In this document: positions 18,136 through 27,700 of the stretch, piece by piece
How positions within the stretch are numbered: position 1 is the first letter of the stretch
How the letters are laid out: every line of letters begins with the position of its first letter
From: Caldicoprobacter oshimai DSM 21659
Lineage (GTDB): Bacteria; Bacillota; Clostridia; Caldicoprobacterales; Caldicoprobacteraceae
Length of the DNA: 64,000 nucleotides
Assembly: GCA_000526435.1 (NCBI GenBank)
Contig: JAGB01000002.1
Location: 1-64,000 of the forward strand
Direction of reading: 5' to 3'
Position numbers and translations under genes: made by a program
The notes under the pieces: model-generated
Databases searched by the model: none
Seen by the model: only the letters and a program-made list of their open reading frames with translations
Told to the model about the DNA's origin: nothing

Positions 18136-19589
18136 CAAACCTTCTCCTTCCCCAGTAACTCAGCAACCACTTCCCTTTCATCAAAGGGAATGACTTGATT
18201 GTTCTTCAATATCTGGTAGGTCTCATGGCCTTTACCGGCAAGTATAATCACATCCCCAGCCCTGCCGTGGTTTAAGGCATAAGCAATGGCTTCTCTGCGG
18301 TCTTCGATGACCACATAGGGACAGGCGGTCTTCTTTACACCTGGTATGATCTGTTGGATGATGGCCATGGGGTCCTCGTTGCGCGGGTTATCAGAGGTAA
18401 TAATACAAAAATCAGAATACCTTCCCGCCACCTCTCCCATTATTGGCCGCTTTGAAGGATCGCGGTCGCCACCACAGCCAAACACCGTGATGACGCGCCC
18501 CTTGGTGAAGTCCCGCGCTGTCTTAAGCACGTTCTCCAGCCCATCAGGCGTATGGGCGTAATCTATTATCACGGAATATTCGGTTCCCGTGTTCAAAAGT
18601 TCAAACCGCCCCGGAATACCCTTTACCTTCTCAAGCCCGGCTCTTATGTTATGAAGGGGTACCCCCAAAGCATGGCATGCCGTTGCGGCAGCCAGGGCAT
18701 TGTACACGCTGAAAAGCCCCGGTATATTCAAGCTTATCATGCTGCTCCCATCCGGTAAAAACAGCTGGAACAACACTCCTTTTGAGGTGATCTCTATATC
18801 CCTTGCAAAGACCTGCGCCGTCCTACTTATTCCATATGTCCACAGCGGTCCCTGCACTTTCTCTGCAAACATCCGCCCGGTCTCATCATCGATATTGATG
18901 GCTGCCTGCCTGCTCTGCAAAAACAGCTTTGCCTTAGCTTCACGATATTCTTCAAGGGTATTATGAAAATCCAGATGGTCCTGCGTCAAATTAGTAAATA
19001 CCCCCACTTCAAATTCGACGCCGGCCACCCGTTTAAGGCTCAACGAATGGGAAGACACCTCCATGACGATGGCATCTACCCCCTCATCCTGCATATCCTT
19101 AAACAGCTTCTGCAGGTCCACAGATTCAGGCGTGGTCCTTTCGGCAGGGAGCATTTTAGGGCCTATCATGTTTGCAATAGTGCCGATGAGGCCCACCTTT
19201 TTACCTGCGTCTTCAAGTATGGACTTTATCAGATACGTTACCGTGGTCTTACCGTTGGTGCCGGTCACTCCAATTATGGGTATATTTCGCGCGGGATACC
19301 CATAAAAAGCCCGTGATATCAAAGCCATGGCCAAACGCGTATCCTCAACAAATACCTTGGTAACGTACTGCGGTAGAGGGACATCCTTCCGAAGCACCAC
19401 GGCCTGAGCCCCTTTTGCTACCGCTTCACCGGCAAAATCATGGCCATCAAATCGAAATCCTTCAATGCAAAAAAACAAAGCCCCAGGTGTAACCTTGCGT
19501 GAATCGTAATATATGGCATCTATTCGCTTATCGATACTACCCTCTATGCGAGAAACCTGTATTCCATTTAACAGCTCCTTCAGCAGCAT
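18135..19589 (-). CDS. murE: UDP-MurNAc-tripeptide synthetase MurE (meso-DAP type)
   Basis: MurE adds the third stem-peptide residue. Motifs: IGVTGTNGKTTVTYL (ATP), TTPESVDLQ, MEVSSHSL, TNLTQDHLDFH, and DNPRNEDP, the DNPR signature associated with meso-diaminopimelate rather than lysine. ATG 19589 is chosen as start because GGGAGGA is spaced for it; GTG 19607 is in frame upstream. This implies a DAP-type wall. Confidence 0.96.
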   Translation of the reverse strand: MLLKELLNGIQVSRIEGSIDKRIDAIYYDSRKVTPGALFFCIEGFRFDGHDFAGEAVAKGAQAVVLRKDVPLPQYVTKVFVEDTRLAMALISRAFYGYPARNIPIIGVTGTNGKTTVTYLIKSILEDAGKKVGLIGTIANMIGPKMLPAERTTPESVDLQKLFKDMQDEGVDAIVMEVSSHSLSLKRVAGVEFEVGVFTNLTQDHLDFHNTLEEYREAKAKLFLQSRQAAINIDDETGRMFAEKVQGPLWTYGISRTAQVFARDIEITSKGVLFQLFLPDGSSMISLNIPGLFSVYNALAAATACHALGVPLHNIRAGLEKVKGIPGRFELLNTGTEYSVIIDYAHTPDGLENVLKTARDFTKGRVITVFGCGGDRDPSKRPIMGEVAGRYSDFCIITSDNPRNEDPMAIIQQIIPGVKKTACPYVVIEDRREAIAYALNHGRAGDVIILAGKGHETYQILKNNQVIPFDEREVVAELLGKEKV

Positions 19590-19650
19590 TTTGCTATCCT
19601 CCCACACATAGCTTGCCTATTTAAAGTAGTATTTACATATCATGGTAATG

Positions 19651-21873
19651 TTATTCGCCGTTTCGGGGTGCACCGCTCTGTTGCCCTTCGGCGGGCAAGG
19701 CAAAGCGCACCGTCACTTCAGTACCGGCCTCAACCTGCGTTCCAGGTGCCGGGTCCTGGCCCACCGCAATCCCTGACCCCTCTATTCTAAGCCTTAAGCC
19801 CTCTGAAACGAGGATCCGGTTAGCCTCACGAATCGATTTGCCCAGCACATCGGGCACGATTACCATCCCTTCAGCGGGCCGCTGCCCAGCCTGCTCATCC
19901 GTTTGGCCTTCCGCCCCTCGCTCAGTGTAAAGCAGAACGGTGGTTCCTGAGATGACCTTTGCGCCCGGCTTAGGCATCTGATCCTTTACAACAGTACCCG
20001 TCTCGTCAGCCAAATATTCCAACCCTGCTTCTCTGAGAACTTGGGCAGCTTCTTCCAAATCCATTCCTATCACGTCTGGCACTCCCACCTGCTGCATATC
20101 CTTCTGGGTTTCCTCATCAAATACCGGCTCAACGCCCAGATATTTAAGAGTATCCTCCAGGATGTTTTTTACATAAGGAGCTGCGATGATGCTGCCAAAA
20201 GTAACGGGCGCCTGTGGTTCATCCACCATGAACAATACTATCACCCTTGGGTTGTCAGCAGGTGCAAACCCGATAAATGACGATATATTCTTATTGGGTA
20301 TGATCTTGCCTCCCGGTCCATATTTCTGCGCTGTACCGGTTTTCCCCCCTACCCTGTAGCCGGGGATATACGCATTTCTACCGCTTCCATCGGTCACAAC
20401 GCTCTCCAGCACTTCTCTCATGATTTTTGACGTCTCGGGCGATATCACCTGCCGCACCTTCTGGGGCGCAACGGTCTTGACCACCCGCTCGGTTTCCTGG
20501 CCGTTTTCATCGATCACTACCTCCCGAAGCTCCTTGGCGATATATGGCTTCATCAAGTTGCCGCCGTTTATAACTGCCGAAACCGCTGTGATGAGCTGGA
20601 GCGGCGTAACAGAAATGGCCTGCCCGAACCCCATTCTGGCCAGGTCAACATTCTTTACAGACTCCTTTGGCATTATGATGCCTCTCTCTTCGCCAAGTAC
20701 GTCGATCCCCGTTGGCTGGCCAAACCCAAATTCGTTCAGGTAATGGTAAAACTTATCCTTGCCCAGCCTTAATGCCAGCTCCATGAATACCGGATTACAG
20801 GAATTCTGTACGGCTTCAGGGAAAGTCTCGTGGCCGTGGCCGCCAGCCCGCCAGCAGTTTATCCTCTGACCATCCACCATTTTGTACCCCGGGCAATTGA
20901 AGGTGCTGTCCAGGCTGACAACCTCCTCTTCCAGAGCTGCAGCGGCTGTTATTATTTTAAAGGTAGACCCTGGGTCAATGTTGTCCTTGCAGGCAAAATT
21001 CTTTACGTACTGCTGCATCTCTTCAAAGTTACCCACATCGCGCGGCGGGTCATTGGGATCGAAAGTCGGCCAGTTTGCCATGGCAAGTATTTCACCCGTA
21101 TTGGGGTCCATGACGATGGCATAAACCTTCTTGGGGTTGTATTTTGCCACTACATTGTTGATCTCTCTCTCAGTGAAATACTGTATAACCTGGTCAATGG
21201 TAAGGACCAAGTTAAGCCCGTTGATGGGCGGAATATACCTGTCTACATTATAAGGCATTTCTCGACCTGCGGCATCGGTCTCCATTACTATTTTCCCTGG
21301 AAACCCTTTCAGATACTTGTCATAGTAAAGCTCTATGCCCTCCTGACCTTTTAATCCTTCACCCGGCTCTGCATATTTCATGGTGAACCCCAAAACATGA
21401 GCAGCCAGGCTACCATTGGGATAATACCTCTTGGGCTCTTCGGTAAAGTCAAGCCCCTTGATATTCAGGGCACGGATCTTGTTGGCAGTCTCCCTGTCAA
21501 CCTGGCGCTTTATCCATACATATGTACTTGAGGTGTTAGACAATTTTTTATATAGTTCCTGCTCATCCAGACCCAGAATTGGCGCAATCAAAGATGCCAC
21601 TTTCTGTGGATCGCTTATCTGGCTGGGCCTTGCCGCTATCGACTCTGAAGTAGCGCTCTGCGCCAGAACCTTACCGTTTCTATCCTTAATGACCCCTCTT
21701 CTTGGGAAAACGTCCAAATCGCGGGTCCACTGGTCTGCTGCCTTTTTCTGGAGGTCCACCCCCCATACCAACTGTATGTATCCCACCCTGATGGTCAGAG
21801 CAAAAAAAATTAGAGTAAATCCCAGCAACAGGGCCACCAAACGCTTCCTATTGGTAACTCCTGGTAATGCCAC
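19651..21873 (-). CDS. spoVD: Class B penicillin-binding protein SpoVD-type with two PASTA domains
   Basis: A 740-residue bitopic transpeptidase: one N-terminal membrane helix (about residues 12-32), a PBP dimerisation domain (RRGVIKDRNGKVLA), and a transpeptidase domain with the active-site PGSTFK (Ser303), SCNP and KTGTAQ. Two PASTA repeats follow (VPDVIGMDLEEAAQVLREAGL and VPDVLGKSIREANRILVSEGL). PASTA-bearing PBPs at this locus in endospore formers are called SpoVD, although in a dcw cluster with a single such gene it may also serve vegetative division. GTG start. Confidence 0.93.
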   Translation of the reverse strand: MALPGVTNRKRLVALLLGFTLIFFALTIRVGYIQLVWGVDLQKKAADQWTRDLDVFPRRGVIKDRNGKVLAQSATSESIAARPSQISDPQKVASLIAPILGLDEQELYKKLSNTSSTYVWIKRQVDRETANKIRALNIKGLDFTEEPKRYYPNGSLAAHVLGFTMKYAEPGEGLKGQEGIELYYDKYLKGFPGKIVMETDAAGREMPYNVDRYIPPINGLNLVLTIDQVIQYFTEREINNVVAKYNPKKVYAIVMDPNTGEILAMANWPTFDPNDPPRDVGNFEEMQQYVKNFACKDNIDPGSTFKIITAAAALEEEVVSLDSTFNCPGYKMVDGQRINCWRAGGHGHETFPEAVQNSCNPVFMELALRLGKDKFYHYLNEFGFGQPTGIDVLGEERGIIMPKESVKNVDLARMGFGQAISVTPLQLITAVSAVINGGNLMKPYIAKELREVVIDENGQETERVVKTVAPQKVRQVISPETSKIMREVLESVVTDGSGRNAYIPGYRVGGKTGTAQKYGPGGKIIPNKNISSFIGFAPADNPRVIVLFMVDEPQAPVTFGSIIAAPYVKNILEDTLKYLGVEPVFDEETQKDMQQVGVPDVIGMDLEEAAQVLREAGLEYLADETGTVVKDQMPKPGAKVISGTTVLLYTERGAEGQTDEQAGQRPAEGMVIVPDVLGKSIREANRILVSEGLRLRIEGSGIAVGQDPAPGTQVEAGTEVTVRFALPAEGQQSGAPRNGE

Positions 21874-21901
21874 AGAATTATCTCCTCCCTTGATTCACCC
21901 C

Positions 21902-22345
21902 TCAGTCGATCAATCTTAGGATAAAATCCCATATGTCTGTCTCTTGGTGCTTTGCCACCTCGGCCTGTTCTTGTTGTCCATCATCCTCGGGAAGCTCAAC
22001 AAACTGTACCTGAGTTTGATCAGGATAATCCATATGAAGCTGATTTCTGGCAACTTCCTCTATTCTTCTCAAATCCTCGCTTGCTGCAAGCTCCAGCTTT
22101 AGCAATTCGTTTCGCTTGAGCGCCTGATCCAACTCTTTCTCGAGCTCGAGTATTCGCTGATGGTTTTCTGCAATCATAGCATGCCGGCTAACTACCAGGA
22201 ATGCCATCATGAATCCCAACACTACCAAAATTACAGGCTTTATCTTACTGGCAAGCTTTGGCTTAGCCTTTAGTTTCGGTTTGACTTCCCTCCGGGGTTT
22301 GGGTAATTGCTCTACATGATATTGTCGTTTTGTGGCTACTACCAA
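21902..22345 (-). CDS. ftsL: FtsL-like cell division protein
   Basis: A small bitopic protein (147 residues): proline/lysine-rich cytoplasmic tail, one membrane helix (about residues 35-55, VILVVLGFMMAFLVVS), then a leucine-zipper-like coiled coil (ENHQRILELEKELDQALKRNELLKLEL) and the DLRRIEEVARNQLHMDYPDQ block typical of FtsL/DivIC. Position between rsmH and spoVD supports FtsL. UUG 22345 follows AAGGAGG. Confidence 0.88.
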   Translation of the reverse strand: MVVATKRQYHVEQLPKPRREVKPKLKAKPKLASKIKPVILVVLGFMMAFLVVSRHAMIAENHQRILELEKELDQALKRNELLKLELAASEDLRRIEEVARNQLHMDYPDQTQVQFVELPEDDGQQEQAEVAKHQETDIWDFILRLID

Positions 22346-22394
22346 TTTTATTCATCCTCCTTATCTTTTATGTATCCTCATTCCTGGTAGTCGT

Positions 22395-23321
22395 TCATAA
22401 TTTTTGGCAGCACCTCGCCTTAGCGCTGCGCGAACGCGGATTGGCAGAAACCTCACTCGAGGTAGGGGTTACTGGTTTGCTGGTCAGCACTTTCACCCGA
22501 GGCCGTCTGCCACAGGTGCAGACGGGAGAATCAGGGGGGCACGTACATGGATTGCTCAAACTGCGGAACATCTGTTTTACTATCCTATCTTCCAGCGAAT
22601 GAAAAGATATTACGCACAACCGTCCGCCCGGCTTTAGGACATCTACCGCATCTTCTATAGCCTTGGAAAGCAAGCTGAGTTCCTGGTTTACCTCAATGCG
22701 TATGGCCTGAAATGTGCGCTTTGCAGGATGTGGGCCTTCGCGCCTGGCCGCGGCGGGGATAGCCTTCTTTATGACATCCACCAGCTGTCCCGTAGTCTCA
22801 ATGGGCCTGCTATTTACTATGAACTGCGCTATGCGCTTGGCCCACCGCTCTTCGCCGTAATCCCTGATGACGCGTTCCAGCTCTTGCTGCGAATATTCGT
22901 TGACAACGTTATAAGCGCTGAAAGTTTGTGTAGGGTCCATTCTCATGTCAAGTGGCGCATCTTGCATATATGTAAAGCCTCGAGCTCTCTCTTCCAGCTG
23001 ATAGGATGAAACGCCAAGGTCCAGCAGCATCCCGTCAACAGCATCTATTCCAAGGCTTTTGAGTACCTCTTTTACATCGGCAAAATTGGCATGCACCAGT
23101 TTAAAACATCCTTCAAATTCCCTGAGCTTTTTTTGCGCCGCTTCCAATGCATTCGGGTCCCTATCGATGCCGATCAAAAACCCGCCGGGGACAATTCGCT
23201 TTAATATCTCATGGGCATGTCCTCCGCCTCCAACTGTTCCATCCACAATGACTTGTCCAGGATGGCAATTCAAAAGTTCCAGCACCTCATTTAGCAAGAC
23301 AGGCGTATGACTGAATTCCAT
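22395..23321 (-). CDS. rsmH: 16S rRNA (cytosine1402-N4)-methyltransferase RsmH
   Basis: RsmH (MraW) methylates N4 of C1402 in 16S r[16 protein letters not shown], the SAM-binding [40 protein letters not shown] and [13 protein letters not shown] are diagnostic. Length 308 is normal. A C-terminal cysteine pair region ([13 protein letters not shown]) is common in Firmicutes members. It is 20 bp downstream of mraZ. Confidence 0.97.
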   Translation of the reverse strand: MEFSHTPVLLNEVLELLNCHPGQVIVDGTVGGGGHAHEILKRIVPGGFLIGIDRDPNALEAAQKKLREFEGCFKLVHANFADVKEVLKSLGIDAVDGMLLDLGVSSYQLEERARGFTYMQDAPLDMRMDPTQTFSAYNVVNEYSQQELERVIRDYGEERWAKRIAQFIVNSRPIETTGQLVDVIKKAIPAAARREGPHPAKRTFQAIRIEVNQELSLLSKAIEDAVDVLKPGGRLCVISFHSLEDRIVKQMFRSLSNPCTCPPDSPVCTCGRRPRVKVLTSKPVTPTSSEVSANPRSRSAKARCCQKL

Positions 23322-23340
23322 CTATCCACTCCTCCGGCTA

Positions 23341-23772
23341 TCAAATCCCAAGCTCCGCCATCCTCTCCACAATAGCTTCATGGTCGAGATTTGAAGCGCT
23401 ATTATACTCATCCCATCTGTCTTTGCTCCAAATCTCCACTCGGCTAGATACGCCTATTATAACCACATCTTTTTCTAGCCCGGCATACTCCCTCAAATTG
23501 GCTGGAATGAGAATCCTACCCTGCTTGTCCAGCTCACACTCACACGCACCCGCAAAAAAGAAGCGTATGAAGGCACGGGCATCCTTGTTGGTCAAGGGGA
23601 GTGAACGGAGCTTCTTTTCTAAAATGCCCCATTCCTCATTGGGGTATACAAACAAACAGTGATCCAGCCCTTTGGTCAACACGAACTTTTCTCCCAAACC
23701 TTCTCTGAACTTGGCTGGCATTATGACCCGGCCTTTTGGGTCTATGGTGTGCTGATATTCCCCAATGAACAA
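23341..23772 (-). CDS. mraZ: Transcriptional regulator MraZ
   Basis: MraZ is an AbrB-like double-repeat DNA-binding protein that controls the dcw operon. Two copies of the SpoVT/AbrB-type half-domain are visible: [21 protein letters not shown] and [20 protein letters not shown]. The 143-residue length is typical. UUG 23772 is the start, after AAGGGGGTGGGGGC. Three AAAGTGG-type boxes overlap its promoter. Confidence 0.96.
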   Translation of the reverse strand: MFIGEYQHTIDPKGRVIMPAKFREGLGEKFVLTKGLDHCLFVYPNEEWGILEKKLRSLPLTNKDARAFIRFFFAGACECELDKQGRILIPANLREYAGLEKDVVIIGVSSRVEIWSKDRWDEYNSASNLDHEAIVERMAELGI

Positions 23773-23791
23773 GCCCCCACCCCCTTAACCT

Positions 23792-23827
23792 ATTATCCCA
23801 CCACTTCCCTCCACTTTCAACCACTTT
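23792..23827 (-). promoter_or_regulatory. mraZ operon promoter overlapped by three MraZ boxes
   Basis: TTGAAA (23820-23815), 17 nt, GATAAT (23797-23792) give a sigma-A promoter about 20 bp before mraZ. AAAGTGG (23827-23821), AAAGTGG (23817-23811) and GAAGTGG (23807-23801) repeat with exactly 10-bp period across the -35 and spacer. They match the MraZ-box pattern of AAAGTG(G/T)-N3 triplets described for Mollicutes. Confidence 0.65.
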
Positions 23828-23925
23828 TATGAATTATTCTCTAAAACTTTTTAAAATCCTGCTATTCATAGTAAAAAAATAAAAATTTAATTCCGGAGTC
23901 CTATAGTTATGTTTCTCCAAAAATA

Positions 23926-23974
23926 AAAACCCTGCTTTTGAGGTACTACTTCGTTAGTACCCATGCAGGGTTTT
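23926..23974 (-). terminator. Terminator of the lacI-ABC exporter operon
   Basis: AAAACCCTGC/GCAGGGTTTT outer arms (23926-23935, 23965-23974) with an inner GGTACT/AGTACC stem, followed on the minus strand by TTTTTATTTTT. It separates the exporter genes from the mraZ promoter region. Confidence 0.85.
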
Positions 23975-24030
23975 CCTTGCAACGCACAACCTTTAAATCT
24001 TCATATCCAGCCATCCTGCCACAGCCATAC

Positions 24031-25815
24031 CTAAGCAATGCACTGGTAGCTGAGCTGCTTCTCATAAAGTTGGCGATACAGGCCTCCCTTTTTGATCAGC
24101 TCATCATGGGTGCCAATCTCCTTTATCCTGCCTTTGTCAATCACTATGATCTTATCGGCATTTCTTATGGTGGAGAGCCTGTGGGCTATGATTATGGTAG
24201 TCCTGCCGCCGGATATATTGGCCATGGCCTGCTGAATGGCCATCTCGGTCTCGGTATCGATATTTGCCGTTGCCTCGTCCAGCACGAACACCGCAGGATT
24301 GAAGGCCACCGCCCTGGCAAAAGATATGAGCTGTCTCTGTCCAGCCGAGAAGGTACAGCCCCTCTCCTTTACCTCTTCATCATATTTATTGGGCAGGGAC
24401 TCGATAAATCTGTCGGCGCAAACCAGCCTGGCTGCTCGCACGATGTCCTCATCGGTTATCGAGCTGTTTCTCAAGCGTATATTGGATTTGATATCCCCCG
24501 AAAACAGAAACACATCTTGCATTACCACCGCTATTTGCCGCCTCAAATCCTTCAAGTTGTACTCCCGTATGTCCACCCCATCGATCAATATTTTCCCTTT
24601 TTGTATATCATAAAACCTTGCCATAAGGCTTATGATTGTAGATTTTCCTGAACCAGTGGCTCCTACAAAAGCCACCGTCTCACCCGGTTCAATCTTAAAG
24701 CTGACATCTTTTAGCACCCAGTTTTCATCGTCGTATGCAAACCACACGTTCTTAAACTCAATCTCTCCCCTGATGCGCTTGACATGTCTTCCTCTCTCCA
24801 TATCCTCTAAAAACTCTCGGGTATCGAGCACGTCGAATATACGCTCTGCCGAAATCAAAGCCGACTGTATGGATGTATAGAATTCTGCAATCTCATTGAT
24901 GGGCGCAAAAAACTGCCTGATATAGGTTATAAAGGCGTACAGGACTCCTATCTCCAGGTATCCGCCCGTAATCCTGCCGCTGGCATACCATATCATCACC
25001 GCGATGACCAGGGTGTTTATGACTTCTATGATGGGCCTCCCCAGGCTGTTTAAAACCACTTCCCTGAGGCTGGTGTCAAAATACTCTTTATCCAGCTTTT
25101 GAAACTCCTCCAGCTTTTCCTTTTCCCTGTGAAAGATGCGCACCAGCTTCATGCCGGATATGTTCTCAGCCAAAAACCCGTTTATCCTGCCTATGAGCGC
25201 TTTCATCCTCATGAAGTTCTTTCGCGCCGCCCTTCTATATATAACAGTAACCAGCGCTATCAAAGGAATGCTGCACATACTGATCAGCGCAAGGGAGGCG
25301 TCCATGGCAAACATTGTAGCTATTATTCCCAAAATCATGATCATGTCCCTTATGGAATTGACCAGCACTCCCGAAAATATTTCATTTAAAGCCTCCACAT
25401 CGTTTGTCACCCTGGTGAGTATCCTGCCCGATGAGTTCCTGTCGAAAAACTTCATGGACATGTTCTGTATATGTGTAAAAAGCTGGTTTCTTATGTCATA
25501 CATTATTTTTTGGCCGATATAAGTCAGTATATAGGTCTGAGAATAGGTGAGCCCGCATCCTGCCAGCACAACTGCCAAATACAGCAGCCCCATGCGCATG
25601 AAGACGTCAGGAGCGTATATCTTCAAAGCCAGATAGTTGTCTATCACATACTTTATGATATACGGCTTTATGATGGTAGCTCCGTTTATCAAAAACGCAA
25701 ACAGTATATTCAAAGCCAGAAGCGGTAAATAGGGCTTAAAATACCTAAGAAGCCTTATGGCCAAGGCCTTTTTGTTCCTGCGCAAAGTGTATTCGCTGTC
25801 TATCCTATATTCCAT
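24031..25815 (-). CDS. Heterodimeric ABC exporter, subunit B (consensus Walker B Glu)
   Basis: A 594-residue half-transporter: six-helix ABC transmembrane domain (about 25-320) and a C-terminal nucleotide-binding domain with Walker A GATGSGKST, Q-loop VMQDVFLF, signature FSAGQ in place of LSGGQ, and Walker B VFVLDEATANID with the catalytic Glu. Together with the upstream subunit, whose signature is canonical but Walker B is degenerate, it predicts one active and one dead ATP site, as in TM287/288 and YheI/YheH. The substrate is not predictable; drugs or lipids are usual. It lies 5 bp after its partner. Confidence 0.92.
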   Translation of the reverse strand: MEYRIDSEYTLRRNKKALAIRLLRYFKPYLPLLALNILFAFLINGATIIKPYIIKYVIDNYLALKIYAPDVFMRMGLLYLAVVLAGCGLTYSQTYILTYIGQKIMYDIRNQLFTHIQNMSMKFFDRNSSGRILTRVTNDVEALNEIFSGVLVNSIRDMIMILGIIATMFAMDASLALISMCSIPLIALVTVIYRRAARKNFMRMKALIGRINGFLAENISGMKLVRIFHREKEKLEEFQKLDKEYFDTSLREVVLNSLGRPIIEVINTLVIAVMIWYASGRITGGYLEIGVLYAFITYIRQFFAPINEIAEFYTSIQSALISAERIFDVLDTREFLEDMERGRHVKRIRGEIEFKNVWFAYDDENWVLKDVSFKIEPGETVAFVGATGSGKSTIISLMARFYDIQKGKILIDGVDIREYNLKDLRRQIAVVMQDVFLFSGDIKSNIRLRNSSITDEDIVRAARLVCADRFIESLPNKYDEEVKERGCTFSAGQRQLISFARAVAFNPAVFVLDEATANIDTETEMAIQQAMANISGGRTTIIIAHRLSTIRNADKIIVIDKGRIKEIGTHDELIKKGGLYRQLYEKQLSYQCIA

Positions 25816-25820
25816 TTTTA

Positions 25821-27629
25821 TTACCCCCTTGCCTGTAACAACAGATTATCCTCAACCTGTTCTATTTGAGACCTGTACAGGTTGTAATAAGCTCCCTTAA
25901 GCCTCATCAGCTCTTCATGGGTACCCCTTTCGATGATCCGCCCCTCATCCATAAATATGATGTGGTCACAGTACCTCACAACCGAAACTCGGTGAGATAT
26001 CACTATACCCGTCCGCCCCTTTAACACATTTTTAAGGTTTTCCAAAATCTTCTGCTCGGTCTTCGTATCCACAGCCGAAAGGCTGTCATCCAGTATGAGT
26101 ATAGCGGGATCTTTCACAATGGCTCTGGCTATTGAAACCCTCTGCTTCTGGCCGCCCGACAGGGTTACCCCCCGTTCACCCACGACGGTGTCAAATCCTT
26201 CGGGAAAGGACATTATCTCATCGTAGATACCCGCCATTTTGGCAGCCTGTTCAATCTGGCGGTCACTATATATCGGCTTGAAAAACTCAATGTTGTTCTT
26301 TATCGTAGTGGAGAAAAGAAAATTGTCCTGGGGTACATAGCCTATGTTTTCCCTCAATACCTTTAGCGGTATGTGATTTATATCCCTTCCTCCTATGAAT
26401 ATGTGGCCATCCTCCACCTCGTATAGCCTCAGCAGGAGATTGACCAGCGTGGTTTTGCCGCTACCGGTCCTACCCAGTATGCCTAAAGTTTCGCCTTCTC
26501 TGATTTCCAGATTGATATCCTGCAGAACTTTTTTATCCGTACCCGGGTAGGCAAATGTCAAATCCTTTATTACGATATCGCCTTTCAACCTCTCTATCTC
26601 TGTTGAATCATCTCTTGCCTCGCCGTTTAATCCAAAAAGCGATACGGCAGCCAGCGCATTCTCTGCATCCCTTTCGCTCCTTTCGCAGAATATCCTGTCA
26701 AGCCGCTGGATGGATGCCAGCCCCCTCTGCCATACCTCTATAATCCTGCCTATGCTTACGATAGGCCCCATGATTACCATTATATATGAGCTGAAGGCCA
26801 CATAGTCACCCAGGGATATCACGCCTCTTGCCACCAGCCCGCTGCCATATATGATAAACAGCACCGTGCTTATCCCAAAGGTCAGCTGGGTCACCGGCCC
26901 CAGTACGGCTGATACCCTGGTCAAGCTCATCTGGGTATCAACCCGGGCCTGATTGTATCTTAAGAAGTCCTGAACCTCTTCCTCTTCCTGCGCAAAGGCT
27001 TTTATAACCCTGATGCCCGATATGTTCTCCTGAACTTTGCCGGATATTTGAGCAAAAGCCTTTTGTACCGCTCCAAACCTCTCTCTGATCTTCTTTCGTA
27101 AAAAGTATATGATCATCACTATGAGGGGCGCCGGCGCAATGGCCATCAATGTCAATATCGGATTGATGGTCCTCACCATGATTATAATCGATATGGTATT
27201 GACCACCAGCCCATCCAGGATTGAAGTAAAGCCGAAACCAAAAACCCTCCTTATGGCCTGTATGTCGTTTATTGCATAGGCTATAAGGTCTCCCGTCTTG
27301 TTGTTATCATAAAAGAAGGCCGGAAGGGTCTGCATGTGCGCAAACAGCTTCTCCCTCAAATAACACTCGAGGTATCTGTTGTTGCCAACCAAGAAATACC
27401 TCCAGGTAAACCTCAGCACAAATACAGCCACAGTAGCAGCCACCAGGATGAGAAGGTACTTATTCGTAACAGAGGCAGGCATCCTGTCGTTGATGCTGTC
27501 GGTCACATACCCCATTATCTTGGGGATCATAGACGATATAAAAGACGTGACGAATAGGACAATTATACCTATTATATACCTCCGCTTAAATTGCTTTATA
27601 AACTCCCACAGCAGCTGCGTGGTTTTCAT
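25821..27629 (-). CDS. Heterodimeric ABC exporter, subunit A (degenerate Walker B)
   Basis: A 602-residue half-transporter with an N-terminal six-helix domain and a nucleotide-binding domain: Walker A GRTGSGKTT, Q-loop YVPQDNFLF, canonical signature LSGGQKQR, and Walker B ILILDDSLSAVD in which Asp replaces the catalytic Glu. This complements the FSAGQ/Glu subunit downstream. The LacI-type regulator gene lies 70 bp upstream in the same direction, so the three genes probably form one operon. Confidence 0.92.
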   Translation of the reverse strand: MKTTQLLWEFIKQFKRRYIIGIIVLFVTSFISSMIPKIMGYVTDSINDRMPASVTNKYLLILVAATVAVFVLRFTWRYFLVGNNRYLECYLREKLFAHMQTLPAFFYDNNKTGDLIAYAINDIQAIRRVFGFGFTSILDGLVVNTISIIIMVRTINPILTLMAIAPAPLIVMIIYFLRKKIRERFGAVQKAFAQISGKVQENISGIRVIKAFAQEEEEVQDFLRYNQARVDTQMSLTRVSAVLGPVTQLTFGISTVLFIIYGSGLVARGVISLGDYVAFSSYIMVIMGPIVSIGRIIEVWQRGLASIQRLDRIFCERSERDAENALAAVSLFGLNGEARDDSTEIERLKGDIVIKDLTFAYPGTDKKVLQDINLEIREGETLGILGRTGSGKTTLVNLLLRLYEVEDGHIFIGGRDINHIPLKVLRENIGYVPQDNFLFSTTIKNNIEFFKPIYSDRQIEQAAKMAGIYDEIMSFPEGFDTVVGERGVTLSGGQKQRVSIARAIVKDPAILILDDSLSAVDTKTEQKILENLKNVLKGRTGIVISHRVSVVRYCDHIIFMDEGRIIERGTHEELMRLKGAYYNLYRSQIEQVEDNLLLQARG

Positions 27630-27700
27630 AATACTATCACCTCTTATATGTTTTTAACCGTATTGGGAAAAACTTCTTAAGAATCGCCTGGAAATTGCTT

